Positions 1 to 12,636 of a stretch of DNA of 64,000 nt are shown here, piece after piece. Position numbers and translations under genes: made by a program. This DNA is from Neurospora crassa OR74A (lineage: Eukaryota > Ascomycota > Sordariomycetes > Sordariales > Sordariaceae), in the NCBI RefSeq assembly GCF_000182925.2, contig NC_026503.1:868001-932000 (forward strand). The letters run 5' to 3'. Each line of letters opens with the position of its first letter. The stretch's first letter is position 1. A model generated the notes under the pieces. That model saw nothing but the letters and a program-made list of their open reading frames with translations. It did no database searches and was not told where the DNA came from.

Positions 1-1934
1 GGGCGGGACGTTTTATTATTGAAGAAGAGGGAACCCTTCCTATTAATAATAAAGCTCGCTATTTACTTAATAATCTATATTAGGAATTATATTTCCTATA
101 GAATATATAAAAGCTACCTATAATTAATTCTATTGAACGCTCCTTTTAAATTAAGGAGTATAAGGGACGTTATAGCTCCAAATTTCTAAACTATATATAC
201 CGCATCAGTAATTACCTAGACTATAAACTCTATTGAACGGCCTACTTAATTACCTATTTAACCCTCTAGTAAGAGGTTAAACTCTTTAATTACCTATATA
301 AATCTCTTAACTATAAATACCTTAAAGATTTTTCTTATATTATTAAGTAGTAATATCGGTCTTTATATACCTACTAACTTTTATTAAATAATATTCTTTC
401 TAGACTTTTTAAGAATAATAACTTTTATATCTTTAAACCGCTATAGGAAGTAGCCGAGTTGGAAGCTAATAGATACTAAATATACTATAACCTACTAGAA
501 TAGCTACCTATATAGTTTTAAAAATCTATTTAAATACTAATCGACCCTGGAGGCTTTATTAAGCACTATTTAAGAAAATACGTTCTAAATATCCTCTTTA
601 TTAATTAAATTACTAATAATTATTAAATTAATACTTTTTAATAGCTTAATCCAATTTAATAAATAATTTATTAGGACTTTTATTTTTAAGAAAAAACAAT
701 TAGTAAAAATCTCGGCCTTACTACTATAGTCTCTAATTTCTATTATTCCTTTGTAAATTTAAAGGGCTAATAGTTTGGGCGGATCTATTAATTAGTAGCT
801 TCGGGTCCGGGCCTATTATTCTAATAATTAGAATCGATTTAAGTTCTTTAAGGCTTTAGTAATACTATTACACTACGTAGCTTACTAGGCCTTCGCAATA
901 ATCCTCTTCTTTTTTATTATAATTTTAATAAATTCCTTCTAATTCAATATTATTTAATACCTAAACCACTCCCAATATATCCTCTATACTTCTTTCGTAA
1001 TTATTTTATATCTTAATATCCACCAATTCGCTCTCCTCCCTCAACCTTTCTTCTAATATAGGACGAATTCCTCTATAATACTTATAAATTCTCTATTGAA
1101 CCTATAAAAAGCGAATTCTAAATCCTCTATTATATTAATCCTTTCTAAGATTAATATCCGTTTTTCTAATACCTCCTTCACCTTTTCTATATTTATAAGA
1201 CTCCAACTATATCCTCCTTCTTCTTCAACTTTTTTATTTTTTCTTCCTATTTAGACCTAAATTTCCTAAGGGTAATAGTCCGAACCGGTTTATTCGTACT
1301 ACTACACTCCCTAATATTCGGCCTTAACCCCGGGTAATAACTATATATAATCGATCATTCTATCCTTCTCTCTTTATATTGTATTCTTAAATTTAATTAG
1401 TTTACTATAAAGGGTAAATAAATTAAATTTCTAGCGTTATACCTATATAAAAAAGTGAATAGCCCCTAAATTAATCCTATTCTCTAAATTCTAATTAGAA
1501 TAATAAAAGTTAAAATCCCCGACAATAATTAAATTTCCCACTAGAAGTCCAGCCTCAATAAATTCGAAGAGTAGTAACCCCTACTAATACTCCGGCGTTC
1601 CTTATATAAGGATAAGAGAGTAGATAGAATAGACGGTCGTTGGATCCCTTAAATTCTTAAATATAATTATAATCTAATCCTTTCCAATTTAGAAATTTAA
1701 ATCCTTTAAATTCTATTTCTTATTTATATATATTACTACCCTTCCCTTCTCCGAACAATTAACCCCGAAATACCTTCCGCCTCTAAGACGATAAATATCC
1801 CTATTTAAATTTCTACTTAGCTCCTAAATCGCTATAATATTGTAAATCTCCTTTTATTCGAATAAAAATTTTCCCCTCTTATATAATTTCCTTATATTCT
1901 AATAGAGTATTTTTAATTAAATTATTAATTACCC
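1..1934 (-). pseudogene. LINE ORF2 (endonuclease-reverse transcriptase) of L1, partial and RIP-inactivated
   Basis: This is the first half of ORF2. The frame starts just after the ORF1 stop (about 1,934) and runs to the window edge, inside the reverse transcriptase region upstream of the FADD box. The APE-type endonuclease part lies around 1,400-1,900 and the endonuclease-RT linker around 550-1,350. Both are recognised by collinear match to L5 and L7, where the endonuclease signature GDFNFYYPD can be read. The frame has many TAA/TAG stops, mostly where Trp or Gln is expected, so it cannot give a protein. In the family this protein nicks the target DNA and reverse transcribes the element RNA. 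Function is assigned by family; the inactivation is read directly. Confidence 0.8.
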
Positions 1935-3690
1935 TAGGATAAGGTTCCTTCTAATCCCTTAGTAGAAAATAAGGGTACTACTTCCTTAGGAGGGGCTATA
2001 ATTGTATAGGTACTATTACTACTATATAGCTAACTTCCTCCTACGCTTTATAAATATATATAATATTTATTTATTAAACCCTACGGGATTATAGGCTTCA
2101 GTTAATTAGACGGGCCGATTAATTTTCTCGGCCATCCCCTTTTTATACTTCCTCTAATATATCTCTCTAAAGTAGTAATAATATAAGAGTTAGAGGGAGC
2201 GTTTAATAGGACGCCCTCGTTTATAATCTCTATTGTCGGCTTTAATACCTTTCTAATTAAATTCTTACGAAGGGTAAATGCCCGTAACTTCTTAACGTAT
2301 ATAATAAACGCCTTTATAATTGCCTTCTAGAAAATAGGATACTCCTTACAATTATATATACAATACCCCTTCTTCCTATATAATTTATAATAAACGAATA
2401 ATTTATTGTTATTAAATAAATAATTTACTTTACTAAAATAATTTCCTTTATATTTAGCCTCGCCGTAGTAGGCGCAAATATTATTTTAATAGTAAAATCT
2501 TACTATATATCCAATTCCTTAATATTTAAAGTATTATTAAATATTATTTAAAGTTTAAAATAATTCGTATAGGTATATGCCGCCGTCCTAAAGAAAGAAG
2601 TTATTTTAGAAGAAGTATATTACTAATATAGTAGTAACTTTTATAAGGAATAGGCTTTTACTCTCTCCGTTTCTTCTCTTCTATAGTTGAATTCTAATAA
2701 TAGATACTTCTGAGTTCCTCCCCTTTACTACGTTCAAAATAGCTTCCGCTATAGTATAATTATTAATATTATTTTAAGGTACGCTCCGAACTAATATACC
2801 TATGGTATTTATAGTAATAAAAGTATTAGGGCCGAAAACTTCTTTAATTTACGTTTAGTTTCGTTAATATTAAGTATATATAGGTTTGTTAAATATAATT
2901 ATATAATTTCCGGTTATTAGTATTTTAGTAGTTGCGTAGACTATTAGGCCGGGTTTCTTCTTATTTAAGTAAATAATTAAGGTCGTTTTTGTATTTTCAT
3001 TCGAATAATTTATAAATTTAGTAGTAATCGTCGCTCCCTTAATAATAAACTACCGCTCGAAATTAGAAGGGATAAACTTTTTAATAATAGTAAATAATTA
3101 TTAGAGGGTAGTATCGATTTTATTCGGGTTAATTTTTACTATAATATCAATTTAATACTTTAATACTTCTTAAGCGCCCTTCTTAATCTCCTTCAAAATA
3201 TCCTTCTTCAAATTATTAAAATCCTTCTTAGTAACAAACTAGTTAGTTCCAACCTTATTAGCCTCGAATCGTATAGATCTACTTTTTCTAATATGTACTT
3301 TCGTAAATTCGAGAAGCAACTCTCGAGCCTAACGACGGTCCTTAATCGAAATAGTATTGTAGTCTATAGACTTATTCGTTCTAATAATAAACTTCTTTAA
3401 TATTTCGTTATCTTCTTCTATTTTATCCAAAATCTTTGTAGTAAGTATAACTTTAGGATCGTTATATACTAAGATTTCCGCAAGCGGGTTGTAGACGCTA
3501 TTTTCGAGTCTACAAGTACCGCTATCGATAGTTATCGGTAACAACGATATAACGCTATTGCTGCGCTTGTTGTAGGATATTGTAAGGGACGTAAACGACC
3601 CTCCTAAGTCGATTACCGTTGTTAGTTTTCGTTTTAGAGCACTCCTCGACCAGAAATCGGCGTTTCCGGTTTCAAAGCAGTTTTTAAAGT
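1935..3690 (-). pseudogene. LINE ORF1 (gag-like, zinc knuckle) of L1
   Basis: Gag-like nucleic acid binding protein of the LINE. The N-terminal 120 residues are still open (3,329-3,694). They begin around CFETGNADFWSRSALKRKL and contain an acidic stretch IEEDNEILKKF that is shared with L6 and L7. No ATG lies upstream in this copy; the upstream edge is TTG, so the true start is unknown. Downstream the frame is closed by stops, but the CCHC knuckle region seen in L7 (CWGIGHTAKFC) lies here at about 2,330-2,500 with Cys codons changed to Tyr. Family role: coats the element RNA in the ribonucleoprotein. Inactive. Confidence 0.75.
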
Positions 3691-3836
3691 CCAATAAATA
3701 AATATTATATATATTTATAAAGTATAGGGGGAAATTGGTTATATAGTAGTAATAGTGCTTATACGACTATAGCCCCCCTTAAAAAAGTAGTACCCTTATT
3801 TTCCGCCGAAGGATTAAAAGGAACCCTATTCTAAAG

Positions 3837-6800
3837 TAATTAATAGTCTAATTAAAAATATTCTATTAAACTATAGGGAGATTGTATAAGAGGGGAAAAC
3901 TTCTATTTAAATAAGAAGAGATTTATAATATTGTAGCGATTTCAAAGTTATGTAGAAATTTAAATAGGAATATTTATTATTCTAAAGGCGGAAGATATTT
4001 CGGGGTTAATTATTTAGGGAAGGGAAGGGTAGTAATATATATAAATAAAATTTAGAATTTAAAGGACTTGAATTTTTAAACTAGAAAGGATTAAATTGCA
4101 ATTATATTTGAAAATTTAAAGGATTTAACAACCGTCTATTCTATTTACTCTCCTATCCTTATATAAAGAATATTAAATTATTAATAAAAGTAATTACTCC
4201 TCGAATTTATTAAAGTTAGACTTCCGGCGGGAAATTTAATTACTATTGGGGATTTTAGTTTTTACTATCCTAATTAGGATTTAGAGGATAGGATTAACCT
4301 AAGAATTATTCGCTTCCTTATATAGGTATAATATTAAAAGTTTAATTTATTTACCCCTTATAGTAAATTGATTAGATTCGGCAACGTAATATAAAGAAAA
4401 AAGAATAAAATAATCAATTATATATAATTATTACCCGGGGTTGAAGTTAAATATTAAGGAACGTAGCGGTACGAATAAATCGGTTTGAACTATTACCCTT
4501 AGGAGATTTAAGTTTAAGTAAAAAGAAAAAATAAAAAAGTTAAAGAAGAAGGAAAATATAATTAGAGTTTTATAAATATGGAAAAGGTAAAAGAAGCGTT
4601 GGAGAAACGGATATTAATCTTAAAAAGGTTTAATATAATAAAAGATTTTGAATTCGCCTTTCGTAAATTCAATAGAGAATTTATAAATATTATAAAGGAA
4701 TTCGTCCTATACCGGAAGAAAAATTGAAGGAGGAAAGCGAATTAGTAGACGTTAGGATATAAAATAGTTATAAAAAAAGCGTAGAGGATATATTAGGAGT
4801 AGTTTAAATACTAAATAATATTAAATTAAAAGGAATATATTAAAGCTATAATAAAAAAGAAGAAGATTATTATAAAAATTTAGTAGGCTGTATAGTATAA
4901 TAGCGTTATTGAAGCTTCGAAGAACCTAAATCGATTTTAGCTATTAGAATAATAGGTCTAGACCTGAAGTTACTAATTAATAGATCCGTTTAAACTATTA
5001 GCCCTTTAAACCTACGAAGGGGTAATAGAAATTAGAAATTATAGTAGTAAGATTAAGATCCTTATTAATTATTTTTTCCTAAAGGTAAAGGTCCTAACGG
5101 ATTATTTATTAGATTAGACTGAATTATTAAAAGGTATTAACCTAATAATTATCAATAAATTAATTAATAAAGAAGACGTTTAGAATATACCTTGCTAAAT
5201 AGTATTTAATAAAGCCCCCGGGATTAATTAATTTTTAAACTTATATAGGTAATTATTCCGGTAAGCTATAATATATTTAATATCCGCTAACTTCCAATTT
5301 GGCTACTTCTTATAGCGGTTTAAAAATATAAAAGTAATTGTCCTTAAGAAGCCCGGAAAGAGTACCGCCTAATAGAAGTTAATAAGTATATTAAAGCCGA
5401 TATTACTATTTATTAACGTAGGAAAAATCTTTAAAGTATTTATAGTTAAAAGGTTTATATAGGTAGCCGAAGAGTTTAACTTCCTACTAGAGGGCTAAAT
5501 AAGTAATTAAGTAGGCCGTTTAATAGAATTTATAATCCGGGTAGTTATTAATATAGTATATATAACTTAAAAATTCAGGGTTGTAACGTCCCTTATACTC
5601 TTAAATTTAAAAGGAATATTCAATAGAATTAACTATAAGTAGCTTCTATATACCCTATAGGAAATATAATTCCTAATATAGATTATTAGGTAGGTAGCAA
5701 ACTTTATTATTAGACAAAGAGGTTCCCTCTTCTTTAATAATAAAATATCCCGCCCCTATACAATTATTATAGGTATATTATAAAGCTCCCCCCTCTCCCC
5801 TATTCTATTTATTCTTTTTATTACTCTATTATATTAGAAGTTAATAATAATCCTAAATGTAATTATAATTAGTTTTATAAATAATATTAATATTATAATA
5901 ATAGTCTATACTACCGAAGAAAATTATTAAATACTATAAGTAGTATAAAAGGTATATTCGGAATAGGTAGGGGCGAGAGGTATAGAATTCGAAGTAATTA
6001 AAATAGAATTAATATATTTTATACGGACGAAGGTACTAAGGACGGAAACTTTTTAATTTAAAGATATTATACTTTAACCGATAGAAGTAATATAATTCCT
6101 AAAGGTCTAGTTGGACCGTAAATTCAATTATAGGGCTTATATAGAAGCGGTAAAATAAAAAATAATGATTTAAACAAATATATTTATAAAATTAGTAGTG
6201 AAAATATAGGGTTATTCCTTTACTTAAGTAAGGGAAATATATATTAAATATATTTGTAATGCTATTATATATAAAGCTTTAATATTCTATTAATTAATTA
6301 AAATCTATAGAAAATTATGAAGGATTGTAATTAGGTTAGTAAAATACTAAGTTAAATATTTAAGAATTATCGCTAGGGTATATAAAATTATATTAGTAAG
6401 AAATTTAGAAATAGAAATATTCTATTTACTATTCGACTTTTATTTTAATAAAAGAATCCGGGCCTTTAAAAAAAGGTTCGTCCGGACGGACTAAACCCGG
6501 TTCGTTCGAAGGATAGTAACTTAAGTTTTTAATTATAATTAAATATAATAGTTAAAAGGTTAGCTACCCGCTAATAAATTAAAGAGTAGTGTAATTAAAG
6601 TTTAGTAGGCCGAAGTATAAGTGCTAATAGAAAAATTATTAGTAATAATAATTAATCCCCCCCTGAAATTAAGGATTCTACTACTATTATTATAAGTCCT
6701 AGAACTAATAGCCGCTAACTAGGAGGAATAGTTGGAAGATATAACGAATTAGGAATAAATATTACGCTACAATTATTACTTAGTAATAGTGATAGTAAAA

Positions 6801-7472
6801 TTAAAGTAATAATATAAATTTACTATTATTAACCTTACCCCTAAATTTAATAGAAAAGCTATTCAATAATATATAGTTAGTATAAAGAAGAAGAAAGGAA
6901 GATGTTGAAAATTAGAAGAAAATAAAGAAGAATTATACCTATTAATTAAAGTAAAGAGCTCCCTCTTTATTTAAATTAGGACGGAAATTATCGGCCTTTA
7001 GGCTTTCCTCTATTAGAAGAAATTATTAGACGTCCTAACCCTTATTTACGCCTATAAATTCAAAAAGGAAACCTTCGCTTATCTTATTCTAAATTACTTT
7101 AATATAAATACCGATTTTTAAGCGAACCCGGAAGCCTAACTATTAACGAAGGAGGAATTTTAGGAATTCCTAAACGATAGAACTAAAGCCGAAAGAATCC
7201 TATTATAAATATTAAGGTTAAGGACTTTGAAAAAATACTATTTAGTAGTCGAATTAAAGGAGGAGTAATATAAAGAAATTATAAAGTACTCCTAAAAAGA
7301 ATATAGAATATTAATAATATTAAAATAAAAGGACGGGAATAGAGAGGAGATAATTATATTAGTTATAAGAGTTATTTAAATTGTAGTTATAATAAGAATT
7401 GAAAAATACTATTTAATAAACGCTTAATTACGCTTAAGAAGCTATTCGAATAGTTTTATTATACGAACTTAA
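3837..7472 (+). pseudogene. LINE ORF2 of L2, RIP-inactivated
   Basis: A full-length span for ORF2 (about 1,210 codons), from just after the ORF1 stop to a stop at 7,470-7,472 that L7 shares in position. Domains in order, by alignment to L5 and L7: APE endonuclease (about 3,900-4,500), linker, reverse transcriptase with the SPILFILFI-like motif near 5,795 and the catalytic box near 5,872-5,890, then a C-terminal zinc-knuckle-like region near 7,030-7,090. The catalytic FADD box reads F-I-N-N, so both metal-binding Asp are lost by G-to-A changes. There are dozens of stops. Inactive remnant. Confidence 0.8.
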
Positions 7473-9000
7473 TTTATAATAACCTTATAGTATTATTGGA
7501 CCTAATTATTATTTATAAGGGGGCAGCTAGGAGTATTAATAGTTATAGGGCTATTAGGAATAGAATTACTATTATTAAAACCGGAGATTATATAAATAGG
7601 AGTAGCGAAATTACTACGGTTAGATATAATACGTATAAGAGTAATAGTATTACTATTAGAATTGAAAGTAATCGGAACCGGGTTTATAATATTCTTGCTG
7701 GGAAAAAAAAGGATATAATTATAATAAATATCCTTTATAATTAGTTTATAGTAACCCTTTCATTAAATTTCAATAATATTATAGCTAATAGTATAGGAAA
7801 AACGGTTATAGTTAATAGGTAGTTCGTTCTACTTCAAATATATATACATATATAATAAATGAAATCGTTAGTAGTATAAATAAAGGTATTTAAATTATAA
7901 TTAAACTTATCCTAATTATTTAATGCTATAGTAGTAATCATTATTTAAATGGTATTATAGGCGTCGTAAAGGTTAATAAGGATATTTAATATATATATTT
8001 TATAGGTATAAATATAAGTAGTATTCTAGGTACCGCCGGTTAAAATAGAAGTTAAATAATAATAAAGGGAAGAGAATATAGAAAATAAAGGACTTATTAA
8101 TTGTTGAAATAAAGTAAATCTTTTTAATAATAATTTTATAGAAAGCGTTAGGGGAATTAAATTTATTATTGGAATATAGGATAGAAGCGAGATCTAAAAT
8201 ATAGTAAAGGTAAAGAATCTTGTAAATAATATTAATTAAATTAGTATAAAAATTAAGGAGGAAGAAGAAGGAAGCTATATTAGTTCGGAGGAGGATAATT
8301 ATTAAGGAAATTACCGAGGTTGCGAATAAGGAATATAAATTCTAAAAATCAGGCTATAGGGGATACGGGGCTTAGGAATACACTAAAGGAAGGACCTTCT
8401 ACGTTGGAAATTAAATTGATTAGGCTAGGGCGATAACGGCCGGAGGAAGCTATTTTATTAAAGGTTGTAATAGGGAAGAAGGGGGAAGAGGATTAGGAAG
8501 GAGCGCTATATAGGGAATTATATAAATAAAAGGAAGGGGTCCTTATACTATTATAAATAAAGGTAGACTTACGGGGCGTAAAAGTAAATAATAGAGTAAA
8601 AGTATTTATAAATAAAGTAAAAAGGCGGAAGAATAAGGTAATAAATAAAAACATAGGATAGGGAAGCGGAGGGAAGGTGGAGGAAAGTATAGTAGGGAAT
8701 AAAATAGAGAGGCGGCGGGGGAGGCAGTACATTAAATTTAATCCTATTCCTATTATCCTTATTATTTTAATATTAGCATAATGTAGTAGTAGGAGAAATG
8801 AAATTAATTCGCTACAGTAGTAAGTAAGAACTATTATAATTATAAGTAAAGTAGGAACGGTATAGGGAATTATAGCCGAAATAAAGTTAGGGGTTTTTAT
8901 CCGGCGGCGCTTTATACTATACGGTTTTCCCCTTTAGAAAACTGGAGAAGGACCCTATACTAATAAGGCGCTATAGTTATAGTATAGGGAATAAGACCTT
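7473..9000 (+). other. LINE 3' region of L2 (downstream of ORF2)
   Basis: About 1.5 kb follows ORF2 in every copy with an intact 3' end. The first part stays open on the coding strand for 82 codons (7,496-7,744) and is open on the opposite strand in L7, so I do not call it a gene. The second part (about 8,400-8,720) is purine-rich. The last 110 bases carry the conserved hairpins described under L5. Confidence 0.6.
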
Positions 9001-9004
9001 TATT

Positions 9005-9887
9005 TAATCGATTTTAGGGATTTTATTAAGTACTATTTAGGAGAGTACGTGCTAAACGTCCTCTTTATTAATTAATTTACTAATAACTATTGGGTTAATA
9101 CCCTTTAGTAATTTAATTTAGTTTAGTAAATAATCTATTAGGACTTTCATTTTTAGGAAAAAGCGGTTAATAAGAATTTTAGTTTTATTACTATAATTTC
9201 CAATTTCTATTATCCCTTCGTAGGTTTAAAGGGTTAGTAGTTTAGACAGGCTTATTAGTGGGTAACTTCGGGTTTAGGTTTATTATTCTAATAGTTAGAG
9301 TTAATTTAGGTTTTTCGAAGTTTTAGTAATACTATCGTACTATATAGCCTATTGGGCCTTTATAATAATCCTCTTCTTTTTTATTATAATTTTAATAAAT
9401 TCTTGTTAATGTAATATTATCTAGTACTTAAATTACTCTTAGTATATCTTCTATACTTCTTTTATAATTATTTTATATTCTAATATCGATTAATTTACTT
9501 TCCTCCCTCAACTTTTCTTCCAGTACGGGACGAATTCTTCTATAATACTTGTAAATTCTCTATCGAATTTATAAAAGGCGAATTTAAACTCTTCTACTAT
9601 ATTGATTTTTTTTAGAATCAATATTTATTTTTCTAACACTTCCTTTACCTTTTCTATATTTATAAAATTCCAACTATATCCTCCTTCCTTTTTAATTTTT
9701 TCATCTTTCTTCCTATTTAGAATTAGATTTCTTAAAGGTAATAGTCCGAACTAATTTATTCGTACTACTACGCTCCTTAGTATTTAATTTTAACCCCGGG
9801 TAATAATTATATATAGTTAATCATTTTATTCCTCTCTCTTTATATTATATTTTTAAGTTTAATTAATTTACTATAGGGGGTAAATAA
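9005..9887 (-). mobile_element. LINE fragment L8 (endonuclease-RT linker, minus strand)
   Basis: Collinear with 541-1,410 of L1. It is the host into which L2 inserted on the left. On the right it stops at the 5' end of L6, after about 22 unassigned bases. There is no open frame. It is only a fragment of ORF2, with neither domain complete. Confidence 0.75.
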
Positions 9888-9909
9888 AAACTATATCCCG
9901 TAATTTACC

Positions 9910-11025
9910 GCTTTGAAACCGGAAACGCCGATTTCTGGTCGAGGAGTGCTCTAAAACGAAAACTGACAACAGCAATCGATTTAGGAGGGTCGTTTATATC
10001 CCTTACAATATCCTACGACGAATACAGCGATGGCGTTATATTATTATTACTAATAGCTATCAATAGCGGTGTTCGTAGACTTGAAAATAGCGTCTACAAC
10101 CCGCTTACGGAAATCTCAATATATAATAATCTTGAAGCCGTATTTACTACGAAGATTTCGGATAAAATAGAAGAAAACGATAAAATATTAAAGAAGTTTA
10201 TTATTAAAGTAAATAAATCTATAAAATATAATACTATTTCGACCGAGGACTATTATTAGGTTCGAAAGCTACTTCTTAAATTTACGAAGGTACGTATTAG
10301 AAAAAGTAGGTCTATACGACCCGAGGCTGATAAGGTTGGAACTAACTAGTTTATTACTAGGAAGGATTTTGATAATTTAAAGAAGGATATTTTAAAAGAA
10401 ATTAAAAAAGGTGTTTAAGAAGCGCCGAAGTATTAGGCTGATATTATAGTAAAAGTTAGCCTAAGTAAAATCGGTACTACCCTCTAATAATTATTTACTA
10501 TTATTAAAAAGTTAGTTGCTTCTAATTTTAAACAGTAATTTACTATTAAAAGAGTAATAATTACTATTGAGTTTATAAATTATTCGAAGAAAGATACGAA
10601 GACGACCCTAGTTATTTATTTAAGTAAGAAGAAACCTAGTTTAATAGTCTGCGTAGCTACTAGGATATTAATAATTAGAGACTATGTAATTGTATTTGAT
10701 AAGCTTATATATACTTAATATTAGTGAAATTAAATGTAAGTTAAAGAAATTTTCGGCCTTATTGCTTTTATTACTATAAATATTATAGGTATATTAATTC
10801 GGGGCGTACTTTAAAATAGTATTAATAATTATATTATAATAGAAATTATTTCGAATATAGTAAAGGAAAGGAACTTAGAGGTATTTATTATTAAAATTCA
10901 ATTATAGAAGACAAGGGACGGAGAGAATAAAAGCCTACTCTTTATAGAAGTTGCTACTATATTAGCAGTATATTTCCTTTAGGATAACCTCTTTTTCTAA
11001 AATGGTAGTGTATATTTGAACGAAC
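9910..11025 (+). pseudogene. LINE fragment L6: 5' end plus most of ORF1
   Basis: Starts at the same 5' point as L1 and L7 (CGCTTTGAAACCGG) and follows ORF1 of L7 for about 1.1 kb, ending just before the zinc-knuckle region. At about 11,025 it is fused to the minus-strand tail of L3. Both partners are cut inside, so the junction is a rearrangement or deletion and not a clean insertion. The first 150 bases are visibly richer in G and C than the rest, as in L7. Many stops; no product. Confidence 0.75.
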
Positions 11026-11653
11026 TCTTCGTAACTTCCTTAATAGTCTTCCTCCCCCAAATTAATATAGTTTTCTTTTTTATTCTCCTTAATCCTTATA
11101 CTAATTTAATTAGTATCGTTCGTAAAATTCCTTACCTTTACTATACTTTAAATTTTATTTCCGTCCTACGTAATAATAAATTTAATTCCCCTAATAACTT
11201 CTATAAAATTATTACCAAAAAGATTTACTTTATTTTAATAATTAATAAATCTCTTATTTTCTATATTTCCTTTTCTTTATTATTATTTAACTTCTATCCT
11301 AATTAGTAGTACCTAGAACGCTACTTACTCTTACACCTATAAGATATATATATTAGATATTCTTATTGGCCTTTGCAATGCCCGTAATACTATTTAAATA
11401 ATAACTATTATTATAGTATTAGGTAATTAGAATAGGTTTGAATACAATTTAAATACCTTCGTTCGTACTACTAATGATTTCGTCCGTTATATATATATGT
11501 GTTTAAAATAGGACGAATTACCTACTAACTACAAATATTTTTCTTATACTATTAATTATAATATTACCGATTTCTAATAAAAGGGTTACTATAAACTAAT
11601 TGTAAAGGATGTTCGTTATAGTTATATCCCTTCTCTTCCCGGCGGTAATACTA
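11026..11653 (-). mobile_element. LINE copy L3, left (3') part
   Basis: Minus-strand LINE 3' region matching the stretch of L4 from about 13,310 to 13,950. It ends at 11,653, exactly where Helitron A begins, and resumes at 40,820. Joining the two flanks gives AATACTA + TAAACCTAG, which is what the uninterrupted copies L4, L5 and L7 show at that point (ACTATAAAT). Its own 3' end is lost at the 11,025 junction. The 96-codon frame on the plus strand here (11,016-11,306) is antisense to the LINE. Confidence 0.85.
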
Positions 11654-11661
11654 AAATACAG

Positions 11662-11695
11662 TTTCCTTGGCCGGAGCCTAAATGTGGCCAAGGAA
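11662..11695 (-). repeat. Helitron A 3' terminal hairpin
   Basis: TTCCTTGGCC (11,663-11,672) and GGCCAAGGAA (11,686-11,695) form a perfect 10-bp stem with a 13-base loop, ending 9 bases from the 3' end. Helitron hairpins in this position act as the signal that ends strand transfer. This one is GC-rich and has escaped RIP. Confidence 0.8.
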
Positions 11696-11701
11696 GACAG
11701 A

Positions 11702-11713
11702 GAAACGCCCATG
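11702..11713 (-). repeat. Helitron A 3' subterminal inverted repeat
   Basis: GAAACGCCCATG on the plus strand. The same 12-mer starts 2 bases inside the 5' end on the minus strand (TTGAAACGCCCAT at 40,819 leftwards, TTGAAACGCCTATG in Helitron B). Terminal at one end and internal at the other, with the hairpin outside it: an asymmetric terminal inverted repeat. Confidence 0.75.
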
Positions 11714-12627
11714 GGTGTAAACATCTAAAGCGAAAAGTTGGACCCACATGGAGCTTGGATGTACCTAATTAATCGCTGCCAATTCCTTTTTAGCGTTAGT
11801 GCTAAGACGGGAAGTACGGGAAAGCTTTTAGCAACTCTAATTCGCACTTAGGGGCACAATACCAACCAAAACATTACTAGATCTAACCCCTTCCGCGAAT
11901 CTTTCTATTATCTTGCTTATAAATTAATAAACAGTCTCTAGAGCGCTCTAATTAAATAATATAATCTACTTCCAACTACCTTATTATTACTAGCCTTACT
12001 AGGGGTACTATAAGGACGCCTGTAGTATGGTAGTTAAGGGGACGCCTACAATTGCTATTGGTATAAGTCTAGAGAACTCGCGCGTTTAACTCCCTACTTG
12101 TACCTTATTTCTTCTTTAAATGTTCAGTTATTGTACTACTAACCTCTCTCAAATCCTACTCATTTTCTAATTTTATCCGCTGTGGGTTTCTAGTATTAAT
12201 TGCGTGTGTAGCCGATTTGGGGAATAGGAGATATAAGATTACTATAAAACGTACTATCTCTTAGTACTATTAATAATTACTTTAAAAAAGGGTATACTAT
12301 GAGGTATTCGATTAGGGTACGTAGAATAAATCGAGCTAAACTCCTTTCTTTTTTTTTTTTTTAAAATAAATATTGGTAATCGATAAGGTTCTAAGCCGGT
12401 AGTAAAATTCAATTACCTAAATCCCGAATTAAAATAATCTAAATTATAATTAAAAACGAGGGTAATATATTACTTTAGCCGGATAAGAAGAGAAAGATTA
12501 ATAGCCTTTTCTTTATAAAGAAGTTTATTTTTAGTTAGCAATACTATTTTAGTACCGACTTAACTAATAGAAGTACGTTAGCGCTTAAATATAAGTAAAT
12601 TATAGTATTTTTATTCTTCTTTTAATA
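11714..12627. other. Helitron A 3' non-coding tail, outer part
   Basis: No reading frame recognised. The first 250 bases are GC-richer and little mutated; the rest is AT-rich, with a T tract at about 12,348-12,361. The tail continues after L4 at 16,038. The last 12 bases (CTTCTTTTAATA, 12,616-12,627) are the target duplication of L4. Confidence 0.6.
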
Positions 12628-12636
12628 ATAATAATA

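Larger units (their letters stand above)
1..3690 (-). mobile_element. LINE copy L1 (Tad1-like), 5' two-thirds, degraded
   Basis: This is a minus-strand non-LTR retrotransposon running from its 5' end near 3,690 leftwards past the window edge, so its 3' end is not visible. It aligns throughout with the better preserved copy L7 (48,704-50,469 for ORF1, then ORF2 to about 52,400), with differences mostly of the C-to-T/G-to-A type. The 5' end starts at the same point as the 5' ends of L6 (9,910) and L7 (about 48,723), at a shared GC-rich stretch that reads CTTTGAAACCGGAAACGCC on the coding strand. L1 abuts the ORF1/ORF2 boundary of L2 (plus strand) head to head and probably inserted into it. No target duplication can be checked because the other end is outside the window. 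Confidence 0.85.
1..5755. repeat. Large inverted repeat formed by head-to-head LINEs
   Basis: Bases 1-2,080 (minus-strand ORF2 of L1) are the imperfect reverse complement of 3,691-5,755 (plus-strand ORF2 of L2). The central spacer of about 1.6 kb is the ORF1 of L1. For example, the start GGGCGGGACGTTTTATTATT pairs with the region ending at 5,755. The arms differ by many RIP-type changes, so pairing would be imperfect. Confidence 0.85.
3691..9000 (+). mobile_element. LINE copy L2, from the end of ORF1 to the 3' terminus
   Basis: Plus-strand LINE starting about 130 nt before the end of ORF1 and running to a normal 3' end (GGGAATAAGAC at 8,988-8,998). It keeps the 3' terminal hairpin sequences found in L4, L5 and L7. 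Its right flank (9,005 on) is the inside of another minus-strand LINE, so L2 inserted into an older copy. On the left it is cut by L1; the rest of its ORF1 may lie beyond the window if L1 is nested inside it. Confidence 0.85.

Noticed and set aside
8493-8732. 79-codon minus-strand Pro/Phe/Leu-rich frame
   Set aside because: Antisense to the purine-rich LINE 3' region; composition artefact.
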